A stretch of 64,000 nucleotides of DNA from Bacillota bacterium (GTDB lineage: Bacteria; Bacillota; Clostridia; Acetivibrionales; JAEXSP01), in assembly GCA_023453795.1 (NCBI GenBank), contig JAEXSP010000034.1, forward strand, positions 124,001-188,000, read 5' to 3'. The notes under the pieces are model-generated. The model saw only the letters and a list, made by a program, of their open reading frames with translations. It searched no databases and was not told the origin of the DNA. A program made the position numbers and the translations under genes. This document shows, one piece after another, positions 51,741-61,235 of the stretch; positions within the stretch are counted from its first letter, which is position 1, and each line of letters starts with the position of its first letter.

Positions 51741-52949
51741 ATGCAAAAAATTAAAATGAATGTGCCATTGGTTGAAATGGATGGAGACGAAATGACCAGA
51801 GTAATCTGGAAAATGATTAAGGATTATCTTCTTGAACCCTACATAGACTTAAAGACCGAGTACTATGACCTTGGACTGGAATATAGGGATAAGACTGACG
51901 ATCAGGTTACGATTGATTCTGCGCTTGCGACAAAGAAATACGGAGTTGCTGTCAAGTGTGCAACAATTACCCCAAATGCCGAAAGAGTAAAAGAATACAA
52001 TTTGAAGCAAATGTGGAAGAGTCCGAACGGTACTATAAGAGCAATTCTTGATGGAACAGTTTTCAGAGCGCCTATTATCGTTGACAGCATCAAACCCTTC
52101 GTAAAAACATGGAAGAAGCCTATAACAATCGCAAGGCATGCTTATGGAGATGTTTACAGGGATGTCGAATTCCGTGTTCCCGGACCGGGAAAGGCTGAGC
52201 TTGTGTTTACTTCCGAAAACGGCGAGGTTACAAGGCAGACTATACACGATTATAAGGGCGCCGGCGTAGTTCTGGGCATGCATAACCTTGATGATTCGAT
52301 ATCAAGCTTTGCAAGAGCATGCTTCAACTTTGCACTTGATCAGAAGCAGGATTTGTGGTTTGCAACCAAGGACACGATTTCAAAGAAATATGACCATACC
52401 TTCAAGGATATATTCCAAGAAATATTTGATAAGGAATACAAAGAGAAGTTTGAAGCAGCAAAAATCGAATACTTCTATACACTTATTGATGATGCCGTTG
52501 CACGTGTAGTAAGGTCTGAAGGAGGATTTATTTGGGCATGCAAAAACTATGACGGGGATGTTATGTCGGATATGGTTGCTACCGCATTCGGCAGTCTTGC
52601 AATGATGACTTCGGTTTTGGTTTCACCGGAAGGCTACTATGAATATGAAGCAGCTCACGGAACGGTTCAAAGACATTACTATCAGCACCTCAAAGGACAG
52701 GAAACTTCAACGAATTCAGTTGCCACCCTTTTTGCATGGACAGGAGCTTTAAGAAAACGTGGCGAGTTGGATGGAATCAAGGAGCTTGTGAAATTTGCAG
52801 ATAAGCTTGATGCCGCTACTATAAAGACAATAGATGAAGGCGTTATGACCAAGGATCTTGCACTCCTTGCAGAGGTTCAAAACAAAAAGGTAGTCAATAC
52901 TGAAAACTTCCTTAAGGAAATTAAGGTAAGGCTTGATTCAATGCTATAA
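51741..52949 (+). CDS. icd: NADP-dependent isocitrate dehydrogenase
   Basis: The 402-residue enzyme is of the homodimeric, eukaryote-like subfamily: PLVEMDGDEMTRVIWKMIKD at the start, KCATITPNAERVKEY and KSPNGTIRAILDGTVFR for isocitrate, DGDVMSDMVA with metal-binding Asp residues, and AAHGTVQRHYYQHLKG for NADP. It converts isocitrate to 2-oxoglutarate and CO2, supplying glutamate synthesis. AAAGGAG precedes the ATG. Terminators close it on the 3' side. Confidence 0.96.
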   Translation: MQKIKMNVPLVEMDGDEMTRVIWKMIKDYLLEPYIDLKTEYYDLGLEYRDKTDDQVTIDSALATKKYGVAVKCATITPNAERVKEYNLKQMWKSPNGTIRAILDGTVFRAPIIVDSIKPFVKTWKKPITIARHAYGDVYRDVEFRVPGPGKAELVFTSENGEVTRQTIHDYKGAGVVLGMHNLDDSISSFARACFNFALDQKQDLWFATKDTISKKYDHTFKDIFQEIFDKEYKEKFEAAKIEYFYTLIDDAVARVVRSEGGFIWACKNYDGDVMSDMVATAFGSLAMMTSVLVSPEGYYEYEAAHGTVQRHYYQHLKGQETSTNSVATLFAWTGALRKRGELDGIKELVKFADKLDAATIKTIDEGVMTKDLALLAEVQNKKVVNTENFLKEIKVRLDSML

Positions 52950-52968
52950 TATAAATTATGTTTATAAA

Positions 52969-53006
52969 AAAGAGATAAGTATTTATATATTTATCTCTTT
53001 CTATTT
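52969..53006 (+). terminator. Terminator of icd
   Basis: AAAGAGATAA (52969-52978) pairs with TTATCTCTTT (52991-53000), followed by CTATTTT. Confidence 0.8.
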
Positions 53007-53086
53007 TATAAACAGCAAAGTAATTAGCTGTACTTGAAAATCGTCAAACAGAGCACCTGTTAACGATGCCTATATCCACTTTAAAG

Positions 53087-53102
53087 TATGACAATTGTCA
53101 TA
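53087..53102. promoter_or_regulatory. 16-bp perfect palindrome upstream of the ABC exporter operon
   Basis: TATGACAATTGTCATA is a perfect palindrome 124 bases before the exporter's ATG. It is a likely operator. The response regulator encoded downstream is one candidate ligand. Confidence 0.45.
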
Positions 53103-53112
53103 TTCAAATATT

Positions 53113-53148
53113 CCTCCCGACACTTTTGATGTAGGGAGGTTTTGTTTT
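53113..53148 (+). terminator. Terminator-like hairpin in the exporter leader
   Basis: CCTCCC (53113-53118) pairs with GGGAGG (53134-53139) with inner GACA/TGTA partial pairing, followed by TTTTGTTTT. It lies just after the palindrome and 77 bases before the ABC gene. It is either a second icd terminator or an attenuator of the exporter operon. Confidence 0.6.
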
Positions 53149-53225
53149 ATCATATAAATTGTAAGCAAAGCGAATGCTTGCTTAAGGGAAGAATTCCGGT
53201 TTGTTGGACTCAAAGGGGGAGCTTT

Positions 53226-54158
53226 ATGATAGTTGAAGTAAAAAATCTTGTAAAAAGATATGGTGATTTGCTCGCAGTCGACAATGTAAGCATGTCGATT
53301 CAGGAAGGGGAGATATTCGGCCTCCTCGGGCCAAATGGAGCCGGTAAGACAACGACAATAAGCACTCTGACAGGACTCACGAAAGCGGACAGCGGTAAAT
53401 TGCTCATATTTGACAAGGACATGGAGCACTATGAAATGGACATAAAGAGAAATATCGGCATCGTACCCCAGGACATTGCAGTATATGAGGATTTGATGAC
53501 TTATGAGAACCTTGATTATTTCGGAAGACTATACGGATTAAGGGGCAGGGAGCTTAAGGTAAGGATTGACGAAGCTCTTGACTTTACCGGGTTAAGCGAA
53601 AAGAAGAAAGAATATCCTAAGAAATTCTCAGGCGGAATGAAAAGAAGGCTAAATATAGCTTGCGCGATAATACATCATCCCAAGCTTATCATAATGGATG
53701 AACCGACGGTTGGTATTGATCCCCAATCAAGGAACCACATCCTTCAATCAATAAAAGAACTGAATAAGATGGGTTCCACAATCGTTTACACTTCACACTA
53801 CATGGAAGAGGTAGAGGAAATATGTTCGAGGATCGTGATTATGGACCATGGAAGAGTCATTGCCAAAGGCTCCAAAGACGAGTTGAAGGCGCTTGTGACT
53901 GTGGATGAAAGAGTTTCAATCGAACTCTCTTCAGTAAACTTTACTATTATGGACAATATTAAGAAGCTGCAAGGCGTTAAAGACTGCAGCCTGATCGGAA
54001 ATGTGATATTGGTGATTTCTCAAAAGCGCAGCAATAACCTGGGCAGAATAATAGACTGTATATCCGATGCCGGTTTGGAAATTCTTTCAATGAATGTAGA
54101 AAAGCCTACTCTGGAAAGCGTTTTCCTAACCTTGACGGGAAGATCCTTGAGGGACTGA
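53226..54158 (+). CDS. ABC transporter ATP-binding protein (antimicrobial/lipid exporter type)
   Basis: The 310-residue ATPase has Walker A GPNGAGKTTT, the signature FSGGMKRRLNIACAI, Walker B LIIMDEPTVGIDPQSR and a switch His in YTSHYMEEVEEI. The C-terminal 80 residues form the tail seen in DrrA/LnrL-type proteins. Two ABC-2 permeases follow, and a two-component system lies downstream, as in linearmycin-resistance-type (LnrJK-LnrLMN) modules. ATG 53226 follows GGGGGAG; an ATG 28 codons earlier has none. Confidence 0.9.
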   Translation: MIVEVKNLVKRYGDLLAVDNVSMSIQEGEIFGLLGPNGAGKTTTISTLTGLTKADSGKLLIFDKDMEHYEMDIKRNIGIVPQDIAVYEDLMTYENLDYFGRLYGLRGRELKVRIDEALDFTGLSEKKKEYPKKFSGGMKRRLNIACAIIHHPKLIIMDEPTVGIDPQSRNHILQSIKELNKMGSTIVYTSHYMEEVEEICSRIVIMDHGRVIAKGSKDELKALVTVDERVSIELSSVNFTIMDNIKKLQGVKDCSLIGNVILVISQKRSNNLGRIIDCISDAGLEILSMNVEKPTLESVFLTLTGRSLRD

Positions 54159-54255
54159 TACATGAAACATAAATAGATAAGGCAGAAAGCAGAATGGAGA
54201 ATTTAAGAAAAGGAATTCTTAATAGTCTTACATAAAAGGGGAAGGAGAAAAGCCG

Positions 54256-55389
54256 GTGAACGTATTGATTATTGCATATTATACCGCAAAAAAGTACCTG
54301 AGGAATATTCTTCTTTTGTTGTTCTTTGTATGTGGAACGATAGGGATAATATACCTTACTGCTTCTGGGGATACGTCGAAGCTTGAACAGCTTGACAAAT
54401 CCTATAGAGAAAAGGCTGGGTTCTATCTTGAAGATCAGGGCAGCTATTCCAAGCAATTTTATCAATTTATCAATTCGAATGAGCTGAAAAAAAGTATTAA
54501 TTTACAAAAGGTGCATTCATATGAGGAAGGGGTTAATCTAATTAAAAAAGGCAGGATTGATTCTTTTGTCCATATCGGGAAAGGGTTTTCGGAGGCTGCA
54601 CTGAACAAAAAGAACGCAGCTATAACTGTTATGAGTGCTAATAAAGTGTCTGTACTAAAAACAGCGGTTGAACGCTTCGCTAATTTCAGCAACTCTATTG
54701 ATGCAGTAATTGATGTTAAGGCTGATATGCCTAAAAATACCGTTACTGCCCGGAATTTAAAAAACCATGTTATTGACACCACAGGAAAGGCACCGAGCGT
54801 CAGAGATTCGGGAAGCATAACCGTCATGCTCATTATGATGTTTTACGGAGGATTGTTTTCATCCTATTCACTAATATACGATTCAAATAAAAAAACAAAT
54901 TTAAGGTTCAGGACTGCTCCGATAAGTTATATTGAAAACATATCAGGTAAAATGCTGGGCTCGGTTGCGGTTATGGTGATATTTGAGGTGGTGATTGTTG
55001 CATTTACCAAGTTGTTTTTAAATGTGCCATGGAGAGGCAATCCTATAATCACTTTTGTTCCCTTGATCCTGTTTTCAATTATTGCAAGCAGCCTTGGTGT
55101 TATTGCTGCAAGCATCTCTAAAAATATTTATATATGTGGTTTATCCATATTTGCTGTAAACTTCCTGCTTGCATATTCCGTTCAGGCCCAGGCATATGAC
55201 CCAAGCATCAGTAATGCATTTGATTTCGTTATGGCGATATCGCCCCACAATTACACTTATCGGGCCATAATAGGAAATGCTTTCAGCCAAACCTCTTATA
55301 ACGCAGGTGCTTCAATCCTAGTGCTGGCCCTTTCAGCCTTAGCACTTGTGCTTATATCTTTTGCGGCAGGAAGGAGGAGAATGGCATGA
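54256..55389 (+). CDS. ABC-2 type exporter permease
   Basis: The 377-residue permease has one N-terminal helix, an extracytoplasmic region of about 150 residues, and five or six C-terminal helices, the ABC-2 exporter layout. TAPISYIENISGKMLGSVAVMV is a typical coupling-helix area. The start is GTG 54256 behind AAGGAG. It overlaps the next permease by 4 bases. Confidence 0.87.
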   Translation: MNVLIIAYYTAKKYLRNILLLLFFVCGTIGIIYLTASGDTSKLEQLDKSYREKAGFYLEDQGSYSKQFYQFINSNELKKSINLQKVHSYEEGVNLIKKGRIDSFVHIGKGFSEAALNKKNAAITVMSANKVSVLKTAVERFANFSNSIDAVIDVKADMPKNTVTARNLKNHVIDTTGKAPSVRDSGSITVMLIMMFYGGLFSSYSLIYDSNKKTNLRFRTAPISYIENISGKMLGSVAVMVIFEVVIVAFTKLFLNVPWRGNPIITFVPLILFSIIASSLGVIAASISKNIYICGLSIFAVNFLLAYSVQAQAYDPSISNAFDFVMAISPHNYTYRAIIGNAFSQTSYNAGASILVLALSALALVLISFAAGRRRMA

Positions 55390-56486
55390 TTATTTTCATT
55401 AACAGCATGAAAAGGATATTCAGGAACAAGGCTTTAGTTGCAGTGATGCTGATATTGCCTTTTCTCCCTATGATACCGATTGTTACGGAAAATGCAGTTG
55501 CCGATAAGGAGTTTAAAGTCGGAATAGCCGATTTGGATAAGACACAGCTTTCAAATTCGCTTATCAAAAGCTTGGATTCAAATTGCATTATTATCAATAT
55601 GAAAAAAAGTGAAATCAGTGAAGGACTTGCATACTCAAGGATAGATTATGGCATTGTTATTAATAAAGGCTATTTAGACCAAACAATTGAAGGAAAAGAT
55701 CCAATGCTTCAAGGGTTTGCTAAGAAAGGAATGGATCCATCAAAGCTGATTTCATCCTATATAGACAGCTACATTAATCCCGTGAAAAATATTGCTGCGG
55801 CATACAAAAACAACAGAGCTATGTTCTACCTGGGACTTAAAAGCTATAATGAAGGCGTTTTTCAACTTAAAACAGGTATGGTTAAGAGAAATAAAACTAA
55901 TGCAGATTCGGTTTCATGGGGAATGGTTGTCATGTTTATGATGTTTTCGTCTACTTATGCCGCTACTCAACTGCTTACGGACAAAGATAACAAGACTTTT
56001 TTCAGGTCCCTTGCTGCACCGGTCAGGATAAGAAATTATATGCTTCAGAAGATTCTAAGCTATCTTGTTGTTTCTATCCTCCAGGTTACAGTTTTAGTTC
56101 CTGCACTCATAATCCTATTTGGTGTATACCCCGGTATTTCAATTATTAACATGTATTTGCTCTTTTTGGTGTTTTCGCTTGTTGCAGTATCGCTAGGAAT
56201 TGCAATCAGCTCTTTTGCCAATAGTGTAATTACAGGAAGCGTAGTAGGAGTGGGCATTTCTCTTATTGCCAGCATGCTGGGGGGAGCTTGGGGAAGCCTA
56301 ACCAACACAGAGGCAATCAAAAGTATCGGAAAAATGCTGCCGACCTATTGGGTTATGGATGGGGTGAACAAGCTGTTGGACGATAAAACATTGCCTTCAA
56401 TTGGGGCGGATATGGGGATTCTTCTGATATTCTCGATGATATTTTTCCTTCTTGGTACTTGGAGAAAAGCAGACATTACCAAATAG
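55386..56486 (+). CDS. ABC-2 type exporter permease
   Basis: The 366-residue permease has the same layout as its neighbour: one N-terminal helix (LVAVMLILPFLPMIPIV), a large outer loop and five C-terminal helices. SLAAPVRIRNYMLQKILSYLV is the coupling-helix area. The two permeases presumably form a heterodimer with the ATPase at 53226 to expel an amphipathic compound. A terminator follows. Confidence 0.87.
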   Translation: MIIFINSMKRIFRNKALVAVMLILPFLPMIPIVTENAVADKEFKVGIADLDKTQLSNSLIKSLDSNCIIINMKKSEISEGLAYSRIDYGIVINKGYLDQTIEGKDPMLQGFAKKGMDPSKLISSYIDSYINPVKNIAAAYKNNRAMFYLGLKSYNEGVFQLKTGMVKRNKTNADSVSWGMVVMFMMFSSTYAATQLLTDKDNKTFFRSLAAPVRIRNYMLQKILSYLVVSILQVTVLVPALIILFGVYPGISIINMYLLFLVFSLVAVSLGIAISSFANSVITGSVVGVGISLIASMLGGAWGSLTNTEAIKSIGKMLPTYWVMDGVNKLLDDKTLPSIGADMGILLIFSMIFFLLGTWRKADITK

Positions 56487-56502
56487 CTTATGATTATTAA
56501 AG

Positions 56503-56537
56503 GCAGGGTGGTATATTATACCGGTACCCTGCTTTTT
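56503..56537 (+). terminator. Terminator between the exporter and two-component genes
   Basis: GCAGGGT (56503-56509) pairs with ACCCTGC (56526-56532) with inner GTATA/TATAC pairing, followed by TTTTT. The two-component genes could have their own promoter or rely on read-through. Confidence 0.75.
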
Positions 56538-56590
56538 CTGTTATAATGAATTTGATTGTGGATTCTAAATCAAGGAACCCGGAGGCTTTC

Positions 56591-57706
56591 ATGAAGGTTC
56601 TGAAATATATTGTAAAGCTGTTTTTCCTTCTTTACATGGTTGTTGATCTGTCAATGGAGAAGAAGGCATCTATGAACGTTATTGTTGCTCTGTTGATTGT
56701 CATTGCCATAAATATATTCAAGGAAAGGTATTTCAATTCAATCTTAACTGAGCTGATTTCTTTTGCTGCGATAGCCGCCGGTGTAATGCTTGAGCCGGTT
56801 TTTGGGATCCTTTTCTGCATCCCTGTGTTCGATCTTGTTTTTGAAAAGGCTTATGTATGGGTTATTACAGTTATTGCTGCAAGCATCTATTTTCTCTATG
56901 CCGATAACAGCTTTATCCTTGTGATGCTATGCATGTGTTTGTGCAGCGCTGCGGCATTTGTACTAAGACACTTAGAGGAGAAAGAGCAAAAATACCGAAC
57001 AATTCTTGACGAGGAAAGACGTTTAAGGTATGAGCTCGAGCAGGCAAAAGCAAGGCTTGTCAATTCTTCCCGCGAAACTGTATATCTGGCGGAAATAAAG
57101 GAAAGGAACAGAATAGCCAGAGAAATTCATGACAATGTAGGACACAGTATCGCAGGGATTCTAATGCAGCTTCAGGCTTCATACAAGCTCTACGGTAAAG
57201 AGGATGCAAAATCAAAAGAGATACTGAAAAAGTCGATAGAAGGTCTTTCTGCTTCTTTAAATGTCTTAAGGGACACCGTTTACAATATAAAGCCTCAGGA
57301 AACGCTTGGGGTAGAGCATATAAAGAACATCATCCGAGAATTCGGCTTCTGTCCTGTTGAATTTACATTTAGTGGGAATTTCAGCATGGTTAGTGCCGGT
57401 CATCTTGAAATACTATACACAAATATCAAAGAAGCCCTTACAAACGCCTACAGGCATTCTCAGGCATCAAAGGTGGAGGTAGCTATTGATATTAATGATA
57501 AATATATACGTCTTTATATCAAGGATAACGGTATAGGCTGCAAAAATATCAAAGAGGGGCTTGGGTTAAGCGGGATGAAGGAAAGGGTATGGAATGCCGG
57601 GGGGACGATATCTATAAACAAGGATAATGGATTTTTAATAGTCTGTCTCATTCCAAGAGACGGCAGTGGGGGGAGTGGCGTACTTGAAGGTTCTTATAGC
57701 AGATGA
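56591..57706 (+). CDS. NarL-family sensor histidine kinase
   Basis: The 371-residue kinase has five hydrophobic segments in the first 135 residues, with almost no outer loop, typical of intramembrane-sensing kinases of Firmicutes. The HisKA_3 dimerisation box is EIHDNVGHSIAGI, with H180 as phosphoacceptor. The ATPase domain has LTNAYRHSQASKV (N box) and KDNGIGCKNIKEGLGLSGMK (G boxes). ATG 56591 follows GGAGG; an in-frame ATG 15 codons earlier has no site. It overlaps its response regulator gene. Confidence 0.9.
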   Translation: MKVLKYIVKLFFLLYMVVDLSMEKKASMNVIVALLIVIAINIFKERYFNSILTELISFAAIAAGVMLEPVFGILFCIPVFDLVFEKAYVWVITVIAASIYFLYADNSFILVMLCMCLCSAAAFVLRHLEEKEQKYRTILDEERRLRYELEQAKARLVNSSRETVYLAEIKERNRIAREIHDNVGHSIAGILMQLQASYKLYGKEDAKSKEILKKSIEGLSASLNVLRDTVYNIKPQETLGVEHIKNIIREFGFCPVEFTFSGNFSMVSAGHLEILYTNIKEALTNAYRHSQASKVEVAIDINDKYIRLYIKDNGIGCKNIKEGLGLSGMKERVWNAGGTISINKDNGFLIVCLIPRDGSGGSGVLEGSYSR

Positions 57707-58310
57707 CGATGCACTAATAAGAGACGGGTTGAAAATACTGCTTGAAATCGAGGAGGATTTCGAGGTGGTGGGTACTGCCTGCAACGGGCAGGAGGCTTTT
57801 GAAATATGTCAGGCAGTGAGACCTGATATTGTACTGATGGACATCAGGATGCCCGTAATGGATGGTGTTCTTGGGACTAAGCAGATAAAAAGCCATTTCA
57901 AGGACATCAAGGTGGTTATCCTTACAACCTTCAAGGATGACGAATACATTAAAGAAGCCGTAAAGAGCGGAGCAGAGGGATATATACTGAAAAACCAGCC
58001 CTCCGACAGCATAATAGAAAGCCTCAGAGCAGTGTGGAAAGGCAACATTGTATTTGAAAAGGAAGTGGCGGGAACGATTTCCTCAATGTTAAAGGAGGGA
58101 AAGAAGGGTGATCCTGGAAGCCTCGACATTTCACCGAGAGAGCTGGAGATATTGCAGTTGGTCAGTGACGGACTTTCCAACAGAGAGATTGCGGAAAAGC
58201 TTTTCCTGAGTGAAGGTACGACGAGAAATTATGTGACCGGTTTGTTGGAAAAATTCTACCTGAGAGACAGGACGCAGCTTGCGATATTCTATTTAAAAAA
58301 CTTTGGATGA
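57684..58310 (+). CDS. NarL/LuxR-family response regulator
   Basis: The 208-residue regulator has a receiver domain with phosphoacceptor D53 (IVLMDIRMP), Thr and Lys switch residues (ILTTFKDD, YILKNQP), and a LuxR-type helix-turn-helix (ELEILQLVSDGLSNREIAEK...). The TTG at 57684 is the likely start because GGGGGGAG lies before it and MKVLIADDDALI is the normal beginning; GTG 57666 is an alternative. It overlaps the kinase gene by 23 bases. It likely activates the ABC exporter upstream. Confidence 0.9.
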   Translation: MKVLIADDDALIRDGLKILLEIEEDFEVVGTACNGQEAFEICQAVRPDIVLMDIRMPVMDGVLGTKQIKSHFKDIKVVILTTFKDDEYIKEAVKSGAEGYILKNQPSDSIIESLRAVWKGNIVFEKEVAGTISSMLKEGKKGDPGSLDISPRELEILQLVSDGLSNREIAEKLFLSEGTTRNYVTGLLEKFYLRDRTQLAIFYLKNFG

Positions 58311-58372
58311 CTTGTCCTTTAACTTATATAGGGATACTGCATCGTAAATGACAAATTATCGGGGGTGGGAAG

Positions 58373-58981
58373 TTGTTTTTAAAAGGATTAAGATTTGGAA
58401 TGTTAATGCAATTAGCAATTGGACCTGTTTGTATTTTTATATTTAATCTGTCAAGCAACAATGGCTTTTTAAGTGCTGAGGCAGGAGTGGCAGCTGTTAC
58501 GATTATAGACTCATTATATGCAGCAATGGCGGTTTTAGGCATATCGGCATTTATAAGGAATAAAGGTACACAGAAAATATTTAAAATATTGGGTTCGGTA
58601 ATAATTGCATATTTCGGATTAAGTATTATATTGGGAGGTCTTGAAATTAAAATTTTACCTGTGATTAATCTATTTACTGGTAATAGAGCAAGCAGCTCGT
58701 TTGTTCAAGTCCTTTTATTAACCGCTTCGAACCCTTTGACTATAATATTTTTTATGGGAGTCTTTTCTGCCAAAATAGCAGAGACAAACATGAACAAAAA
58801 AAATATAAATATTTTTGCAGTCGGTACTGTAACGGCAACGTTTATATTCATGACTATAATTGCGTCGATTGGAGCAATTGCGCATAAATTCATTTCGGTT
58901 TTTATTATAAATATGTTAAATATTTCGGTTGGCTTGGTATTAATATATTTCGCAATAGCAAAAGTATTAAAAAAGGATTAG
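58373..58981 (+). CDS. LysE/RhtB family amino-acid exporter
   Basis: The 202-residue protein has six hydrophobic segments and the LysE signatures: GMLMQLAIGPVCIFIF near the N terminus, VAAVTIIDSLYAAMAVLG, and TASNPLTIIFFMGVFS in the middle. LysE-type proteins export amino acids. The start is TTG 58373 behind GGGGGTGGG. It lies 62 bases after the response regulator. Confidence 0.85.
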   Translation: MFLKGLRFGMLMQLAIGPVCIFIFNLSSNNGFLSAEAGVAAVTIIDSLYAAMAVLGISAFIRNKGTQKIFKILGSVIIAYFGLSIILGGLEIKILPVINLFTGNRASSSFVQVLLLTASNPLTIIFFMGVFSAKIAETNMNKKNINIFAVGTVTATFIFMTIIASIGAIAHKFISVFIINMLNISVGLVLIYFAIAKVLKKD

Positions 58982-59002
58982 GCTTTCATTTTACAGCTAT
59001 AA

Positions 59003-59041
59003 TTAATGCCAATGCTAAGGTTTCTTTAGCATTGGCATTAA
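59003..59041. terminator. 16-bp perfect hairpin between convergent genes
   Basis: TTAATGCCAATGCTAA (59003-59018) and its complement (59026-59041) surround a 7-base loop. No T-run follows on either strand, so termination is only likely by position between convergent genes. Confidence 0.5.
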
Positions 59042-59067
59042 GAGCCCATTTTACAAGTTGGTTGATC

Positions 59068-60900
59068 TTAATTCAAAGGCTTGAACGCAGGCCGTACACT
59101 TCTGTCTATTATCAGGTTGCTGTCGTAGAGCGGCAGGTACGTATCCCTTCTGTAGTTCATGGAATAGCCGTCAACATTTCGCCTGTCCATCAATATAAAA
59201 TTGGAGGTGTCCTTCTCATACGGACGTGCTCCTACACCGCAGAAGACCCTGAAACCAGCATTATATAAGTATTTAAACTTTGGATCGTCCATTTTTTCAT
59301 TTACGCGGCTGCCATAAGGATAAATATATATTTTTGTAGGGCCTATCAATGATTCGACTTCATTTTTCCAATTGTTCGTATCCTTAACACACTTTTCATA
59401 GCTTATTTTGCCCATTGCAGGGTGGCCATAGCTATGGGAAGCGAAATTCCAGCCGGTCTCCTTAAGGCGTTTGACTACTTTCAGGGCCTCAGCCTTATCG
59501 TTTTCAAAACCGGGAGCTGTCAGGTTTTGTGTCCTGTATCCAAGAATGCCTTCGTATCCCGTAAGTGCCAAAGTACCTTTTGCCCCCCTGAAGGAAAAGT
59601 CAGGATGTTCTTCAACGAATTTGTCAAGTATAGGTACGATTTCGTTGTCACGGGAGATTACTTCCTCTCCCTTTGGAGTTTTTGAGTATGTCGCAACGTT
59701 TCCGTCCTTATCAAGGACAAGCTTATAAACATCTCCGTTTTCGATCATATATTCATAGTAGTTTAGGTCATCAACAGAAATTATAATAGGCTTTTTATTT
59801 TTGGGAAGCTTAAGCTGGGCCCTTTTGAAGACTTCCTTGCCGTTTTCAATACTATCTTCATAAAGTGAATTGATATCGATCAATATGTAATTTTTATCGT
59901 ATAATGACTGAATTATCTTTTTGAATTCTCCGACAGTGACAAACCAGTCATTATAGCCATTCGACATGTAGTCATTGTCGAACGCCAATTCAGGATAAGC
60001 AATCAATGGGTGGAAGAATATGTGCTCTACAGTTCCGTTATAATCAACAAGCTGGCTGTCGGCCTTTTTTTCTTCCGTAGCATATTCTGCAAGCCTCTGC
60101 TTAATTACCTTGTTATTGGGATAATACTGCAAAGCTTCGGTTAATAGCCTGCAGGCGGCCCTGAACTGATATTGCTTTATATAGTTTTCTGCGTTTTCCA
60201 GGTATAAAGGATACATTGCTTTAAGGCATGACTTCCTGCCGGTCTTTGCAGCCTTATAGTCTTTGGGGTCGGCCTTGGAAACCTTTTTAAACTCAGCTAT
60301 AGCACCTGAATAGTCTTTAGAAGCTAAAAGCTTTTTTGCATTTTTAAGACTTTTTCTTGAGTCTGAAAGAAGGTTAATTTTTTCCTCGCTCTTTTTTATT
60401 CTTTCGGATGCAAAGCTGTATGCTTGAAGACCCTTAAAATATTGAGAAGCCTTTTCAAAGGATATTTGCTTGCTGAGGTAAAGATTGTATACCCTTTCCA
60501 TTTCAAGGGTGAGTTCGTCCGAAATCTCTTTTTTGAATAGCAGCAAGCCCTTTATGTCATTGTTCACTTTGCTGTCTTTTTTTCCTGATAAAAGCTTTTC
60601 TGATGTATTATCAAAGTATTCAACTATCAACCTGTTTATTTTTTTAATGGTTTTTTCTTTCTTGGCTCCCGTTAAGCTTGTATGCGAATTCTTATAAAAG
60701 TTAAGTGCCTTTTCATACTTTTCGCTCTTAAAATAAGAAGAGAATTTCTCTCCCTTTTCACGAGCTAATTTATCTGCTTGGTAGGTGTTTAACAAAAAGT
60801 AGACACTAGTGCCCATTAAAATAAGTGCAGCGAATAAACCTGCAACTATAGCAATATAGTTGTTTTTGATTCTGGACTTCATTGGAGTTATAATACTCAT
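59068..60900 (-). CDS. Membrane-anchored polysaccharide deacetylase with helical repeat stalk
   Basis: The 610-residue protein has one N-terminal transmembrane helix (about 16-36), then about 240 residues of TPR-like helices (YEKALNFYKNS, YSGAIAEFKKVSKADPKDYKAA, FRAACRLLTEALQYYPNNKV), and a C-terminal polysaccharide deacetylase domain. IISVDDLNYYEY gives the catalytic and metal Asp pair, and SHSYGHP supplies the HxxxH metal ligands. Such enzymes remove acetyl groups from cell-wall or capsular glycans. The start has AAAGGGTG upstream. A consensus-like promoter lies at 61056-61084. Confidence 0.85.
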   Translation of the reverse strand: MSIITPMKSRIKNNYIAIVAGLFAALILMGTSVYFLLNTYQADKLAREKGEKFSSYFKSEKYEKALNFYKNSHTSLTGAKKEKTIKKINRLIVEYFDNTSEKLLSGKKDSKVNNDIKGLLLFKKEISDELTLEMERVYNLYLSKQISFEKASQYFKGLQAYSFASERIKKSEEKINLLSDSRKSLKNAKKLLASKDYSGAIAEFKKVSKADPKDYKAAKTGRKSCLKAMYPLYLENAENYIKQYQFRAACRLLTEALQYYPNNKVIKQRLAEYATEEKKADSQLVDYNGTVEHIFFHPLIAYPELAFDNDYMSNGYNDWFVTVGEFKKIIQSLYDKNYILIDINSLYEDSIENGKEVFKRAQLKLPKNKKPIIISVDDLNYYEYMIENGDVYKLVLDKDGNVATYSKTPKGEEVISRDNEIVPILDKFVEEHPDFSFRGAKGTLALTGYEGILGYRTQNLTAPGFENDKAEALKVVKRLKETGWNFASHSYGHPAMGKISYEKCVKDTNNWKNEVESLIGPTKIYIYPYGSRVNEKMDDPKFKYLYNAGFRVFCGVGARPYEKDTSNFILMDRRNVDGYSMNYRRDTYLPLYDSNLIIDRSVRPAFKPLN

Positions 60901-61055
60901 TTAAATAAGACACCCTTTCAAAATAATATAAAACTAGGTTGCTAATTGGTTCTAAAGCCTTGGTTGAAATGCTGTGTATAAAGATGACATGATTTAACAA
61001 AATATCCGAAATGTTTTAGATAAATTATTTGGATATGTTTGCCGTACATAGTAAT

Positions 61056-61084
61056 ATACTATTACCGAGGGTATTTTTTGTCAA
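61056..61084 (-). promoter_or_regulatory. Promoter of the polysaccharide deacetylase gene
   Basis: On the minus strand TTGACA (61079-61084), a 17-base spacer and TAGTAT (61056-61061). It leaves a leader of about 150 bases. Confidence 0.65.
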
Positions 61085-61178
61085 TAATCTGTAAATAAAA
61101 TCATATATAGTTTTGTAATGTTGATTTTTTGTCGAAACCAAAGAACGGTAACAAAAGGCTGCAATTCAGGAAAAGTTG

Positions 61179-61214
61179 ACGGGAGCATGCTGAATAATTC
61201 AGCGCTGCTCCCGT
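61179..61214 (-). terminator. Terminator of the EF-hand-like protein gene
   Basis: ACGGGAGC (61179-61186) pairs with GCTCCCGT (61207-61214), with inner GCTGAA/TTCAGC. Only a short T-run follows on the minus strand. Confidence 0.65.
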
Positions 61215-61235
61215 TTGAAAACTATGCATTATACA

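Larger units (their letters stand above)
60901..61235. other. Intergenic region between the deacetylase and EF-hand-like genes
   Basis: About 335 bases. It contains the deacetylase promoter (61056-61084, minus strand) and the terminator of the EF-hand-like gene (61179-61214). Nothing else was recognised. Confidence 0.6.

Noticed and set aside
51849..52283. 144-codon minus-strand ORF opposite icd
   Set aside because: It is antisense to highly conserved icd coding sequence.
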